From an uncultured Sulfitobacter sp. (GTDB lineage: Bacteria; Pseudomonadota; Alphaproteobacteria; Rhodobacterales; Rhodobacteraceae): a DNA stretch of 54,191 bases. The stretch covers positions 1 to 54,191 of the forward strand of contig CALKXT010000181.1 in NCBI GenBank assembly GCA_938003685.1. The letters are read 5' to 3'. The notes beneath the pieces are model-generated. The model did not search any database, was not told the DNA's origin, and worked only from the letters and a program-made list of their open reading frames with translations. Below, piece by piece: positions 26,797-35,114 of the stretch. The position numbers and the translations under genes are program-made. Every line of letters starts with the position of its first letter. Position 1 is the stretch's first letter.

Positions 26797-28008
26797 ATGA
26801 ATAACGGTATTCCTAAAATCTCAATTGTAACTGCCCATGGCCGCAGGGAACTCACAGCACGCCCAGGCGAGCTTTTGGTTGATACGCTGCGCTCCAGTGG
26901 CGTGCCTTGGTCTGCGACTTCGATCTATGGTGTCCGTTCTGAAGGTGGCAAAACTGAGCTGATATCAGGCTTGGGGAAACCAATTGAAGAGTTTAGCGAA
27001 TTTGATGAACTGTTTTTGTACTTCAACAGAAATGTGAACCCATTCCTGTTCTCAATTGATGGGTTTAACGAAACGGGGCCCGAGAAACCCGGCGAACATG
27101 AGACTGAGTTTTTCTATCAAGTGATGCAAAACGAAGAAGGTTCTGCAACTACAACACTCGCAAAGCTTAGCCCTGATGACTGCTTGGACATCATCGCAAA
27201 ACGCGTTGAGGATGTTGTGAATGAACATGTTGAACCGAATTCGACAATTGTCGTAGGGGTCAGTGGTGGTGGTGATAGCAACGCGATGCTGTACGGGTTG
27301 AGTAAGGCCGCTGAGGCAGGCCTTAAAATTCGGCCCATCATTGTCAAAGGCATCCCAGATTGGGACGCTGGTGTTCCTCGAGCGCAAGAGTTGTGCAAAA
27401 ATTATGGGCTAGACCTGACCATTCTAGAAGAATCTGACATTCGTGAACTGATGGGTATCCCCAGCGATGGATTATCTTTAGTGGAACGCTTTGAGCGGGA
27501 ATTTGTCGGAGACGATTTTGAGTTTCTTGGAACCCTGATGATCCGCATTGCGCTTTCGAAATATGCTGAAAAGATTGGGACAGAATATATCTGTACCGGG
27601 CTAAATCTAGAGGACGTGGTGTGCGAACAGATGTTTCGCATGTCGAGCGGTATGAAACCTGCTGGCATGCCGGCGCGTAAGATTGGAGAAAAGACGCTAA
27701 TAATGCCTTTGTGGATGTGTCCAAAACGCATTATTGATGGCTGCTTTCCCAAGTTTTCGTTGGACAACTACGAAGCGCGCTATCCTTGCTTCTCGCTTGG
27801 GCGGAACCTGTACTACAGCGTTGTGTACAACATTCAATCGACCTTTCCAAACTACATCGAAACGATGGCAAAAGGTCTATCGAAAATCGCTGCAGAAGAC
27901 CCAGTTGAGTACAACTATGATGCAGGGCTTGGTGTTCACGTTGAACGATTTGTTCCGATGCACCTGCGCCAACGCTTCATTAAAATGCTTGGGTCATCGA
28001 TACAGTAG
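26797..28008 (+). CDS. PP-loop ATPase with N-terminal beta-grasp-like domain
   Basis: A 403-residue protein. Residues 154-165 carry the PP-loop GVSGGGDSNAML (SGGGDS at 156-161) of the alpha-hydrolase family, whose members (TilS, TtcA, thiouridylases, CtaC of closthioamide synthesis) adenylate a carbonyl or nucleobase for attack by N or S. The first ~85 residues look like a ThiS/TGS-type beta-grasp fold, a guess from pattern. Cysteines in YICTGLNLEDVVCEQ, WMCPKRIIDGCF and RYPCFSLG could hold a metal or sulfur. It follows the peptide gene directly and so most likely acts on that peptide, for example by activating or thiolating it. Start ATG with CAGGG upstream. Confidence 0.78.
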   Translation: MNNGIPKISIVTAHGRRELTARPGELLVDTLRSSGVPWSATSIYGVRSEGGKTELISGLGKPIEEFSEFDELFLYFNRNVNPFLFSIDGFNETGPEKPGEHETEFFYQVMQNEEGSATTTLAKLSPDDCLDIIAKRVEDVVNEHVEPNSTIVVGVSGGGDSNAMLYGLSKAAEAGLKIRPIIVKGIPDWDAGVPRAQELCKNYGLDLTILEESDIRELMGIPSDGLSLVERFEREFVGDDFEFLGTLMIRIALSKYAEKIGTEYICTGLNLEDVVCEQMFRMSSGMKPAGMPARKIGEKTLIMPLWMCPKRIIDGCFPKFSLDNYEARYPCFSLGRNLYYSVVYNIQSTFPNYIETMAKGLSKIAAEDPVEYNYDAGLGVHVERFVPMHLRQRFIKMLGSSIQ

Positions 28009-28018
28009 ACGATCTATA

Positions 28019-28053
28019 TTTGGCCAAAGTGGTTGAATACTACTTTGGCCAAA
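28019..28053. terminator. Bidirectional stem-loop terminator
   Basis: TTTGGCCAAAGT at 28019-28030 pairs perfectly (12 bp) with ACTTTGGCCAAA at 28042-28053 around an 11-base loop, between the convergent PP-loop and peptidase genes. It can serve both directions. It lacks a long U-tract. Confidence 0.7.
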
Positions 28054-28072
28054 CTGAACCACCACCGAAAAA

Positions 28073-29728
28073 TCAGTGTGTTCTGATTTGCTCTACGATC
28101 TCGGATAAAAGCCTTATCATTTCATCACAGAATCTTCTGTCCAATGAAGCCGCCGCCGCCTCGATTGCGTCTGCCGTCGTCCTCCCCTCATCTGCATAGA
28201 TGATTGTGTTCAGTACAGCAGCATAGGTTTCTTTATTCTGCGACAACATATCAAAGTAAGTTTGACGCGTTCGCGGATCGACACCTTGTAATAGCCCCCG
28301 CAGGTTGAGCGGACTGTTAAGAAATCTCACTTGCGGTTTCGTGGCAGGCACAGGCCTCACAATTCGATCTGATTGATCTGCCGCCCAAGTATCAAACACA
28401 CCTTTTCGATACTCTGTCGCAGCATCCGTTTGCATCGCCATAACCAAGGTCGTAGCCGCCGCCGCCGCGCTTACTGTTGCTAACTTTTCATACGACAATC
28501 GGTCGGCGCGGTCCTCTGATGTGTGGTTGTAGATGTCTTTGTCATGGCAAAACTGCACCGTTGGGCACGACATTGGTCCGCCCGCAAATATTGAATTATC
28601 AGAATACCCTTTGAATGCCATCGCTGACCATTCGTGCCCATCGCCGTGAAACGTGTCAGCAACCATTTTTTCTGCAACTGCAGTCAAATTTGAATGGGCA
28701 GCCTTTGGACAGCGTTCAACCCTGAACACCCCGCCATTTCCCACAGTATCCTGTCCAATCATATCTAGGTTAATAACGCACTTTGGTCCCTTGAAATTAG
28801 GAGATTTAGCAATGGAGTTCTCTAAGAATGCCGCGATCCCTGTAAACTCAGGACCCGTAAAAAACCGGATGGTTCTGCGCTGTTCAGCAGGAACTTGTTG
28901 CGCAAAAGCGGAACAACACCTCGTTACTTCAACCAGGCCAGCCACACCAGAAGCGTTGTCATTCGCGCCCGGTTTTTGATGACAGATATGCGCCATCACC
29001 CAGATCTCTCCTGGAAACGCGCCCGGCACCTCCCATGACAACAAAGGTAACTTTGCAGAGTTATCTATTTTTACTGTGGCCGCGATGTTTAGCCGCTGAT
29101 CAGAGAGTTTTTGCAAAGCATCAAATTGATGTCGATCAAGGCTAAAGCCCGTCAAATTCGTTTCTGCAGCTAGCTCAAGCCGGCCCCGCGCGTCATCACC
29201 AGCCTCGTCAGACATAAAAGGCACGCGCGTCGCAAATACGGTCACGCCATCATGCACCAATCGCCCAAGATCGAAATCACAGGGTTCGACCAGTGCAAGC
29301 CTACCCTTTTTGCCCGTCCATTTTCCAGGTTCATATGCCATCACCCTCAAGCTTTGGCGCGCAAACTCCTTCGAATTTGTTGCAATCAAAAGCGGATGTT
29401 GCGCCAAACTAAACATCTCCCCATTTGGCAACTCAAGCGAAGCAACAATAGGCGTCCAACTGGGCGGCATACCGAAATCCCACGCACCGCTATGGTCAAC
29501 GTCAAGAGTCGTGAGTGTCGGCGTGACGTCTTCGTTGAACCGTAAGATTTCCGCCAAATCCTGGACCGCTGCAACAATACCATGCGATGCTTGATATCGG
29601 TCATGGCGGCACAAAACCTCTATGGTCCTGTGAATTTTGTCCTGACACACTATCGACTTTGCCAAATCAAGTATTTTTTCCAAGCTAAACCCAATCTGTG
29701 AAGGAACCAAATACTCATGTTTTTTCAC
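28073..29728 (-). CDS. M28-type zinc aminopeptidase (DUF4910-like)
   Basis: A 551-residue protein whose catalytic region matches the aminopeptidase-like family of DUF4910/M28 enzymes. HICHQKPGANDNASG gives the zinc His and Asp ligands, FTGPEFTGI the Glu, INLDMIGQD the next Asp and DIYNHTSED the last His. No signal peptide is seen, so it is cytoplasmic. In this setting it may trim or release the final product from a peptide, the role such enzymes have when they sit with scaffold-peptide or NRPS-like genes; this is inferred. It is a single-gene unit, convergent with the PP-loop gene and divergent from the ACAD gene. Confidence 0.82.
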   Translation of the reverse strand: MKKHEYLVPSQIGFSLEKILDLAKSIVCQDKIHRTIEVLCRHDRYQASHGIVAAVQDLAEILRFNEDVTPTLTTLDVDHSGAWDFGMPPSWTPIVASLELPNGEMFSLAQHPLLIATNSKEFARQSLRVMAYEPGKWTGKKGRLALVEPCDFDLGRLVHDGVTVFATRVPFMSDEAGDDARGRLELAAETNLTGFSLDRHQFDALQKLSDQRLNIAATVKIDNSAKLPLLSWEVPGAFPGEIWVMAHICHQKPGANDNASGVAGLVEVTRCCSAFAQQVPAEQRRTIRFFTGPEFTGIAAFLENSIAKSPNFKGPKCVINLDMIGQDTVGNGGVFRVERCPKAAHSNLTAVAEKMVADTFHGDGHEWSAMAFKGYSDNSIFAGGPMSCPTVQFCHDKDIYNHTSEDRADRLSYEKLATVSAAAAATTLVMAMQTDAATEYRKGVFDTWAADQSDRIVRPVPATKPQVRFLNSPLNLRGLLQGVDPRTRQTYFDMLSQNKETYAAVLNTIIYADEGRTTADAIEAAAASLDRRFCDEMIRLLSEIVEQIRTH

Positions 29729-30030
29729 ACGTCAGTATAGATAAGTTTTCTAGCACACATAATCACGAGTTGCACGTATAGCTCAGCTAATGTTTATTAG
29801 TTTCCGTACGAATTGCCGTCGTAAAAACAGGCGCTATATGGCGCACAAACTCATTAAATTTCAAGTGTGCGCAAAAAACCGCTGAACGCATCTAATTCAT
29901 CCAGATTTGTACTTTCAAAATCCTAAAAAACCTATCCTCAACTTAGTCCAAGGTTGCCTCATCTAAATCTTTCAACTATTTATAAACAAGGGCACTTTCC
30001 TACACCTTAGAGAAATGTGAGTGATTTCAA
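29729..30030. promoter_or_regulatory. Divergent intergenic region with inverted repeat and weak promoter
   Basis: A 302-bp spacer without a gene. GCGCACA at 29841-29847 and TGTGCGC at 29866-29872 form a 7-bp inverted repeat that could bind a regulator. A possible promoter for the ACAD operon is TTGCCT at 29954-29959 with TATTTA at 29977-29982. Both are weak matches. Confidence 0.4.
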
Positions 30031-31191
30031 ATGATGATGCGCGAACTGTCAAAAGGCCGCTCGTCAGGACATGATGAAATCTGCTCTGTGGCGCAACAAT
30101 ATGCCAGCGAATGTGATGCAAATTCCGCCTTTCCGCATAAGACAATTACCTGTGCGAAACAGCATTGTTTACTCTCTCCAAAAGGCAACAAACTGGGGGC
30201 AGACAAACATCTAATATTCTCGCTAGGGTTGTGTTATGATCTAGGACGCGTATGCAGTACATCATCGATGGTGATGGGTATGCATTTCGCAAGTTGGGAG
30301 CTAATCAATCAGTTAGAACCACGCCATACTGAAACACGAGAAACCATCAAAAAACTCCATGATGATCAGGCGCTTATTGCCTCACTCACAACTGAGTTTG
30401 GAAACAACGGCGACATCACTAAAACCAAATCCATAGTCGAACATACCGATGACACATATTCGATGGTCAAAGAAACGCCTATCTGCTCTTACTTAGAAGA
30501 AGCAGACGCCGTTATGGCGCTTTCGCATTTTTTCGATTCTGATGACAAAAAGCGCCTTGGTGTTTCTGTCTTTCTCTCTGATCAATTGGACCTGACACGC
30601 CTTTGGGATTGGGATGCAATTGGCATGCGCGGCACACAAAGCCATGGCTTTCATGTCAAAGCAAACAGCACAACCGATCCTGTAATGAGCGATCTATCGG
30701 GAAACGCACTGCGCACAGTTCTCACCCCTGCATCGCACCTTTACTGGGTAGCCACTTGGTTCGGCATTTTTGACTACGTCTTCGATATGGTCACCGAATT
30801 GTTGAAAAACGGGAAAGAGGCAAGCCCCGCCGCCATAGGTCAAGCGACGCATCGGTTAGACAAGATCACAAAATCGCGTGATGCATTGTACGCCATTTTT
30901 GAGCAGCAGATTGATAGATACATCATACTACGATCTGGCGGCGCGGCTTTTGGGTTCAGGGACGTTATCGAATTTAATGACCTAAAAGTCGAGGTGTCGA
31001 CGCAGTTGAGCCACAACATGCTTGATCTCATGACGATCCTTGGCACCCGTCACTATAGCGATATGAGCGGCAACGTAGTGTGGCGAAAATTTCGCGACCT
31101 ATCATCATCAATGTTCATGATTTCGAATGACCTGATCAACGCAAATAGCGCGACCTTGCGCCGACTTGCAGAGCACAAAAGCCATGCGTGA
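30031..31191 (+). CDS. Acyl-CoA dehydrogenase-like flavoprotein
   Basis: A 386-residue ACAD-fold protein. The flavin-binding middle domain shows ASLTTEFGNNGDI and the conserved WDAIGMRGTQSHGF, and the C-terminal helical domain is complete. As the first gene of an operon with a stand-alone adenylation protein and a carrier protein, it is likely to oxidise a carrier-bound aminoacyl group. PltE-type enzymes, which turn prolyl-carrier into pyrrolyl-carrier, have the same gene neighbours. A true fatty acyl-CoA role is less likely because no CoA pathway genes are present. Its end overlaps the next gene by 8 bp. Confidence 0.82.
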   Translation: MMMRELSKGRSSGHDEICSVAQQYASECDANSAFPHKTITCAKQHCLLSPKGNKLGADKHLIFSLGLCYDLGRVCSTSSMVMGMHFASWELINQLEPRHTETRETIKKLHDDQALIASLTTEFGNNGDITKTKSIVEHTDDTYSMVKETPICSYLEEADAVMALSHFFDSDDKKRLGVSVFLSDQLDLTRLWDWDAIGMRGTQSHGFHVKANSTTDPVMSDLSGNALRTVLTPASHLYWVATWFGIFDYVFDMVTELLKNGKEASPAAIGQATHRLDKITKSRDALYAIFEQQIDRYIILRSGGAAFGFRDVIEFNDLKVEVSTQLSHNMLDLMTILGTRHYSDMSGNVVWRKFRDLSSSMFMISNDLINANSATLRRLAEHKSHA

Positions 31192-32638
31192 GGCTATTTA
31201 CAACGCGTTATCTGCTGATCCAGAACGTATTGTAATTGTCGGAGATGAGGCCACCGTAACTGCAAAGAATATGTTGAAAACCGCCGAATGGTTGCGGTGT
31301 TTTGCAGTGACCGAGAACCTTCCAAAAGACCACGTATACGTTATTTCATGCAAGTCACGCCGAGACGCAATTGTGTTTAAGACGGCTTGCTATTTGAACG
31401 ATTTTTCCTTTGCCGCTTTGGATGATGGTGGTGCCCCGCCGAACAAAATCAAAAGTGCCTGCCAAATTGTGGAGGCAGGTTTTCTGATCAGCGACATCCC
31501 AGATGATCCAGATTTTCCAAACAGGATTGTGAAAATCTATCCGACCGCCAACGATGTTCTTGATGCAGGTATTTTTGAACTGCCCAAGGTAGATCCTAAT
31601 CCAAGATCAAAGTACGTGGTCTTTACCTCGGGTACTACAGGCGAACCAAAAGCGATCCCAATCGAATTCAACAAACTGGAACAGTTGATCCGGGTGTTTT
31701 TAGCCGATTACGCAGTTATGCCTGATGATAAGTGGGCACAGTTTTCCAGTTCAGGGTTTGATCTGTCCTTGCTCGATCTATTCGCGCCCTTGGCCGCCGG
31801 GGCACAACTTGTCACATTGGATGGATGGCTTGACCGACTGCACCCTTATAACGCAATCGCACGTCACGGTGTCACAATCTGGCATTCGACACCAACCGCT
31901 CTAAGAAAAGCACCGCGAGAATCCACCTTCAAAGCACCAGACCTACGATTACTGATCTTCTGCGGCGAACCGCTTGGGCAACGCAACATCAACATAGCCA
32001 CTGAACATTTCCCAAATGCCCGCGTTTTCAATCACTACGGCCCGGCAGAAACAACAATCTACTGCGCACGGTTTGACGTGACGGACTGGTGCCAGAAAGA
32101 TGGCCCCATACCGATCGGACACGCTATTCCCGGCTGGCAGATTCATTTGGCATCACCATCTCGGAAAACACCTTCTGAAATTGTGATCGAGAGCAAATTC
32201 ATTTCAGAAGGGTACTTGAACGCAGACAACGAAGCCTTTTCTATTACCGATAACGTCCCCGCCAAAACAATGCAGTTTAAAACGGGTGATGTTGGATATC
32301 ACGAACACGGGTTGCTATTTTTTTCGTCCCGCAAAGACGATCAGATCAAAATTGACGGTCACCGTATTGAACTCTCTGAGATAGACGCAGTGTTCTCTGA
32401 GTTGACGTCAACACCTTGCAAATCAGTTTTTATTAACAACGGCTTGCACCTTTTTGTGGAGGCCTACGAGGGCGATGAAATCGCATTGCGTCAATCGGCC
32501 CGTGCGTGGCTAGCCAATGCTAAACTGCCCGAAATCCATTTCATCCCGGAATTTCCACGCAACGCCAACCACAAAGTAGATCAGCGCAAACTACGCAATC
32601 TGGTAACAAACCAACAGGCTTGTGAAAAAATCGCATGA
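31184..32638 (+). CDS. Stand-alone adenylation protein 1 (AMP-binding, NRPS-like)
   Basis: A 484-residue adenylation domain. Core motifs are present: A3 VFTSGTTGEPKAIP, A4 GFDLSLLDLF, A5 FNHYGPAETT, A7 FKTGDVGYH, A8 SSRKDDQIKIDGHRIELSEI and the A10 lysine in NHKVDQRKL. The Asp of A4 means an alpha-amino acid is the likely substrate. The pocket read by eye is D-L-L-H-I-C-H-I-Y-K, which fits no code I know; it resembles the prolyl loaders of pyrrole pathways only in the first three positions. It should load carrier protein 1 (33816). The ATG at 31184 overlaps the ACAD stop and is chosen over an upstream TTG. Its stop overlaps the next start (ATGA). Confidence 0.88.
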   Translation: MREAIYNALSADPERIVIVGDEATVTAKNMLKTAEWLRCFAVTENLPKDHVYVISCKSRRDAIVFKTACYLNDFSFAALDDGGAPPNKIKSACQIVEAGFLISDIPDDPDFPNRIVKIYPTANDVLDAGIFELPKVDPNPRSKYVVFTSGTTGEPKAIPIEFNKLEQLIRVFLADYAVMPDDKWAQFSSSGFDLSLLDLFAPLAAGAQLVTLDGWLDRLHPYNAIARHGVTIWHSTPTALRKAPRESTFKAPDLRLLIFCGEPLGQRNINIATEHFPNARVFNHYGPAETTIYCARFDVTDWCQKDGPIPIGHAIPGWQIHLASPSRKTPSEIVIESKFISEGYLNADNEAFSITDNVPAKTMQFKTGDVGYHEHGLLFFSSRKDDQIKIDGHRIELSEIDAVFSELTSTPCKSVFINNGLHLFVEAYEGDEIALRQSARAWLANAKLPEIHFIPEFPRNANHKVDQRKLRNLVTNQQACEKIA

Positions 32639-33819
32639 GAGAAATTAGGACCCTTGGAAATGAAATCGACACCCAACATCTAGGAATGCTCGGTGGAAAT
32701 TTTTTACGGCGCAAATGGCGCGTTGATGCGAACGAATATAGTCAGAAAAAGTTGGGTGCCGCATTTCGATCCGCGTTTGACAAATGGAGCATGGGAACCT
32801 TATCGATCCATGGTCGTTCTCTATGCGCAGAGGATACATCCCGCACGTTGCGCATATTGGAACTAGATCGTGACGCATTTGAGCGCGGCTATAATGCGGC
32901 CGAAGCGACCCTTAACAAAGATACGATGATTGTCTTGATCTGCCCAACAGACAACGCAGGTTTCGATGTCGCGTTCATGTGCAGCCACATGGTGATGGAT
33001 GCGGCAGGATTACGGTTTTTCTTGCGTGATGTCGCCGCGTTTTTGATGGACCGCGGCAAGGCAACTGATCCGCACGCAAACCCTGTTGAACGATGGGCAA
33101 GCCTAATCCAAACAAAAGTTATTAAACCTCAAAACGCCGATACAGAAGAAAAGCTAGCGGCATTACAACTCGCGCTTCAAGGCACAGCGGATCAGAACAC
33201 ACACCCTGCTTTTACGCCATCAAAGATGCAGGGCAGTAACGACATTGCTGCATCTGGAAATCATCACATGCATAGTTTTGCCGTAACATCCAAAATTGAT
33301 ACCTTTGCCCTCGAAGCGATCTGTTACAAAGCGCTCGCAGACGTCACAGAGGCCAAACACTTCAACTACCTCACGTACGACGCCTGCAGGCGACCAATAT
33401 CCGGTGAAAAAGCGCATATTTTTTCTGCTGCTGGTATCTACATTTCTGTTCCCGTTGTTGGTCCAGACAACGCTCTATCGGTTGCTGAAATCGCAAACGA
33501 ACGAAAAATGTATCACCAAGATAATACCGATCTATTGGTAACGCTTGTGGCCCGAAGGTTCCTTGAACCACAAGGGAAAACACCGATGGCCCCTGCCCTG
33601 CCCTATGTGATTTTCAATCTGCGCGGCAGACCAACGAGAAACCTTACGAGCCTCAAAGTGCGTCCCGCCAGCCCCTCTTGGTGTAGCTACCAATGCGCTT
33701 TGAACCTGAGCATATGGCAGGATAACGGAGAGGTCCAAATCGGCATGGCCTGCGGCGCAGATACGGATTCCACATTGCCGGAACAGTTTTTTTCACGAGT
33801 CCAGAAAGTGTTGGAATGA
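32635..33819 (+). CDS. Condensation-fold acyltransferase 1 (NRPS C-domain-like)
   Basis: A 394-residue protein of the condensation / chloramphenicol acetyltransferase superfamily. The active-site motif reads SHMVMDAAG: the catalytic second His (H118) and the Asp (D122) of HHxxxDG are kept, while the first His is Ser and the Gly is Ala. It should form an amide or ester between a carrier-bound acyl group and an amine or alcohol. It is coupled by ATGA overlaps to the adenylation gene before it and the carrier gene after it. Stand-alone C proteins like this work in trans. Confidence 0.76.
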   Translation: MREIRTLGNEIDTQHLGMLGGNFLRRKWRVDANEYSQKKLGAAFRSAFDKWSMGTLSIHGRSLCAEDTSRTLRILELDRDAFERGYNAAEATLNKDTMIVLICPTDNAGFDVAFMCSHMVMDAAGLRFFLRDVAAFLMDRGKATDPHANPVERWASLIQTKVIKPQNADTEEKLAALQLALQGTADQNTHPAFTPSKMQGSNDIAASGNHHMHSFAVTSKIDTFALEAICYKALADVTEAKHFNYLTYDACRRPISGEKAHIFSAAGIYISVPVVGPDNALSVAEIANERKMYHQDNTDLLVTLVARRFLEPQGKTPMAPALPYVIFNLRGRPTRNLTSLKVRPASPSWCSYQCALNLSIWQDNGEVQIGMACGADTDSTLPEQFFSRVQKVLE

Positions 33820-34070
33820 TATCTAGTGACAAAAGGAAGGCCCTGCGCAGTATAATTCTGAGCGAGCTGAAAAATAAAATTGGGCGTGATGTGTCAGACG
33901 TTGATCCAGACCTATCCCTCGTGGACATCGGGTTGTCCTCACTTGATCTGGTGGAGGTCATCCTAAGCATTGACGAAGCCATGCCCAGTTCGATCGAATT
34001 GTATGAGCTGGCGTTTGAAGACTTTGAAACGGTCAACAGGATTTTGGAGACCTTCAGTGGACAAAGTTGA
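33816..34070 (+). CDS. Stand-alone carrier protein 1 (PCP/ACP)
   Basis: An 84-residue acyl/peptidyl carrier protein. The phosphopantetheine attachment serine is S42 in LVDIGLSSLDLVEVIL, in the usual D-x-G-x-x-S-L context at the start of helix 2. It is the natural partner of adenylation protein 1, the ACAD and condensation protein 1 in this operon. Start and stop overlap with both neighbours (ATGA at the front, 14 bp at the end). No phosphopantetheinyl transferase is in the window, so activation must come from elsewhere in the genome. Confidence 0.85.
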   Translation: MISSDKRKALRSIILSELKNKIGRDVSDVDPDLSLVDIGLSSLDLVEVILSIDEAMPSSIELYELAFEDFETVNRILETFSGQS

Positions 34071-35046
34071 AATCCTTGCCGTTCGGCGCGATTTACTAAG
34101 CCGATTGAACGCACTCTTTGAACGTGGCGACGGACATTGGACGATGACGTTTGACGAATTCCTCATCAAACAAAAGCTATTGTTTCTAATGGACAAAGAA
34201 CGCCGCCCCCAGACTATAGTCCGCCACAAAGCAGAAGCAGCTTGGCAACATATATCAGCCTTTCAAGGCATCGCCCCCCACGGTTTCTTTTTTGTTAAAG
34301 GTGCGTTCACCGGGCCAAGGTTTTATTTGAAGCCCATCGAAAGAATGGTCAATAATATCGACATTCTGGCGAACCCAAGTCGCGTGAAACCGCTGTACTA
34401 TTCACTGTTGGAAAGTGGGTGCACCCTGAATGATCCAGAGCTATCGCGCGCCTTTGATACCAATGGAGCAACTGCCCTGAATTCGACCCTAAATCGGGCA
34501 CTTATGACTCTACATGAGTTTCCGTCGTTGTTGTTCAAAGAGACCGAAATCGACGTTAATTTCAGAATTTTGTTACGGGGAACTGCCCCATTCGAGAAGC
34601 GATTTGACACAGCACCTATTGAGAAACAGTTTTGGACTGTCGCAGAACAGATCATAGATGATCAAAGCCAATATTTCCCAGCTGAGATCAACGCGATCCA
34701 GATGATATTGCACTATTTTTCTGAATTCACACTCAACGAATTAGAGCCAGAAGGCATTTTGTGCATTCGCCTGCACAAACTTGTTGATCTGTTCTTTTTC
34801 TCGCAGTCAAAAGACATCGACTGGACATTTTTTTGGAAGTGCGTCGAACAAATTGGGTGCCAAAAAATTGTAGCTGACTTCCTTGTGCTGTTCGAATTCG
34901 TCTTTGGCTCGGACACTCATTTTTCAAATCGCCTGCAGCGTTCAGATCAGATTCACATCATGCACGGCAGTGCTTTTGTACCTGTCGCATCCGATACCTT
35001 TTTCCAACTGCTTCAGATGAATGTTCGTGATGCATTTGCAAAATAA
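34057..35046 (+). CDS. Nucleotidyltransferase-like protein (PF14907-type)
   Basis: A 329-residue protein. The segment FFVKGAFTGPRFYLKP followed by ERMVNNIDILANPSR matches the pattern of the uncharacterised nucleotidyltransferase family PF14907 (LKG...RxxxDIDLLV), and the C-terminal KLVDLFFFSQSKDIDWTFF fits the family's helical domain. Only one of the two expected catalytic aspartates is clear (NNIDIL), so activity may be lost. Members turn up in peptide natural product clusters. The start is a GTG at 34057 inside the carrier gene, with GGAG upstream; the frame's earlier ATGs lie within the carrier gene and are not needed. Confidence 0.62.
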   Translation: MDKVEILAVRRDLLSRLNALFERGDGHWTMTFDEFLIKQKLLFLMDKERRPQTIVRHKAEAAWQHISAFQGIAPHGFFFVKGAFTGPRFYLKPIERMVNNIDILANPSRVKPLYYSLLESGCTLNDPELSRAFDTNGATALNSTLNRALMTLHEFPSLLFKETEIDVNFRILLRGTAPFEKRFDTAPIEKQFWTVAEQIIDDQSQYFPAEINAIQMILHYFSEFTLNELEPEGILCIRLHKLVDLFFFSQSKDIDWTFFWKCVEQIGCQKIVADFLVLFEFVFGSDTHFSNRLQRSDQIHIMHGSAFVPVASDTFFQLLQMNVRDAFAK

Positions 35047-35114
35047 TTTCCCGCATTGTGTACAACTAATGTTTAGCTCAATGCCCCCCTCAAGCGACAC
35101 AACGGATACACAGA

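Noticed and set aside
30031-31191. Fatty acid beta-oxidation acyl-CoA dehydrogenase
   Set aside because: It overlaps an adenylation gene and is followed by condensation and carrier genes; no other beta-oxidation genes are near.
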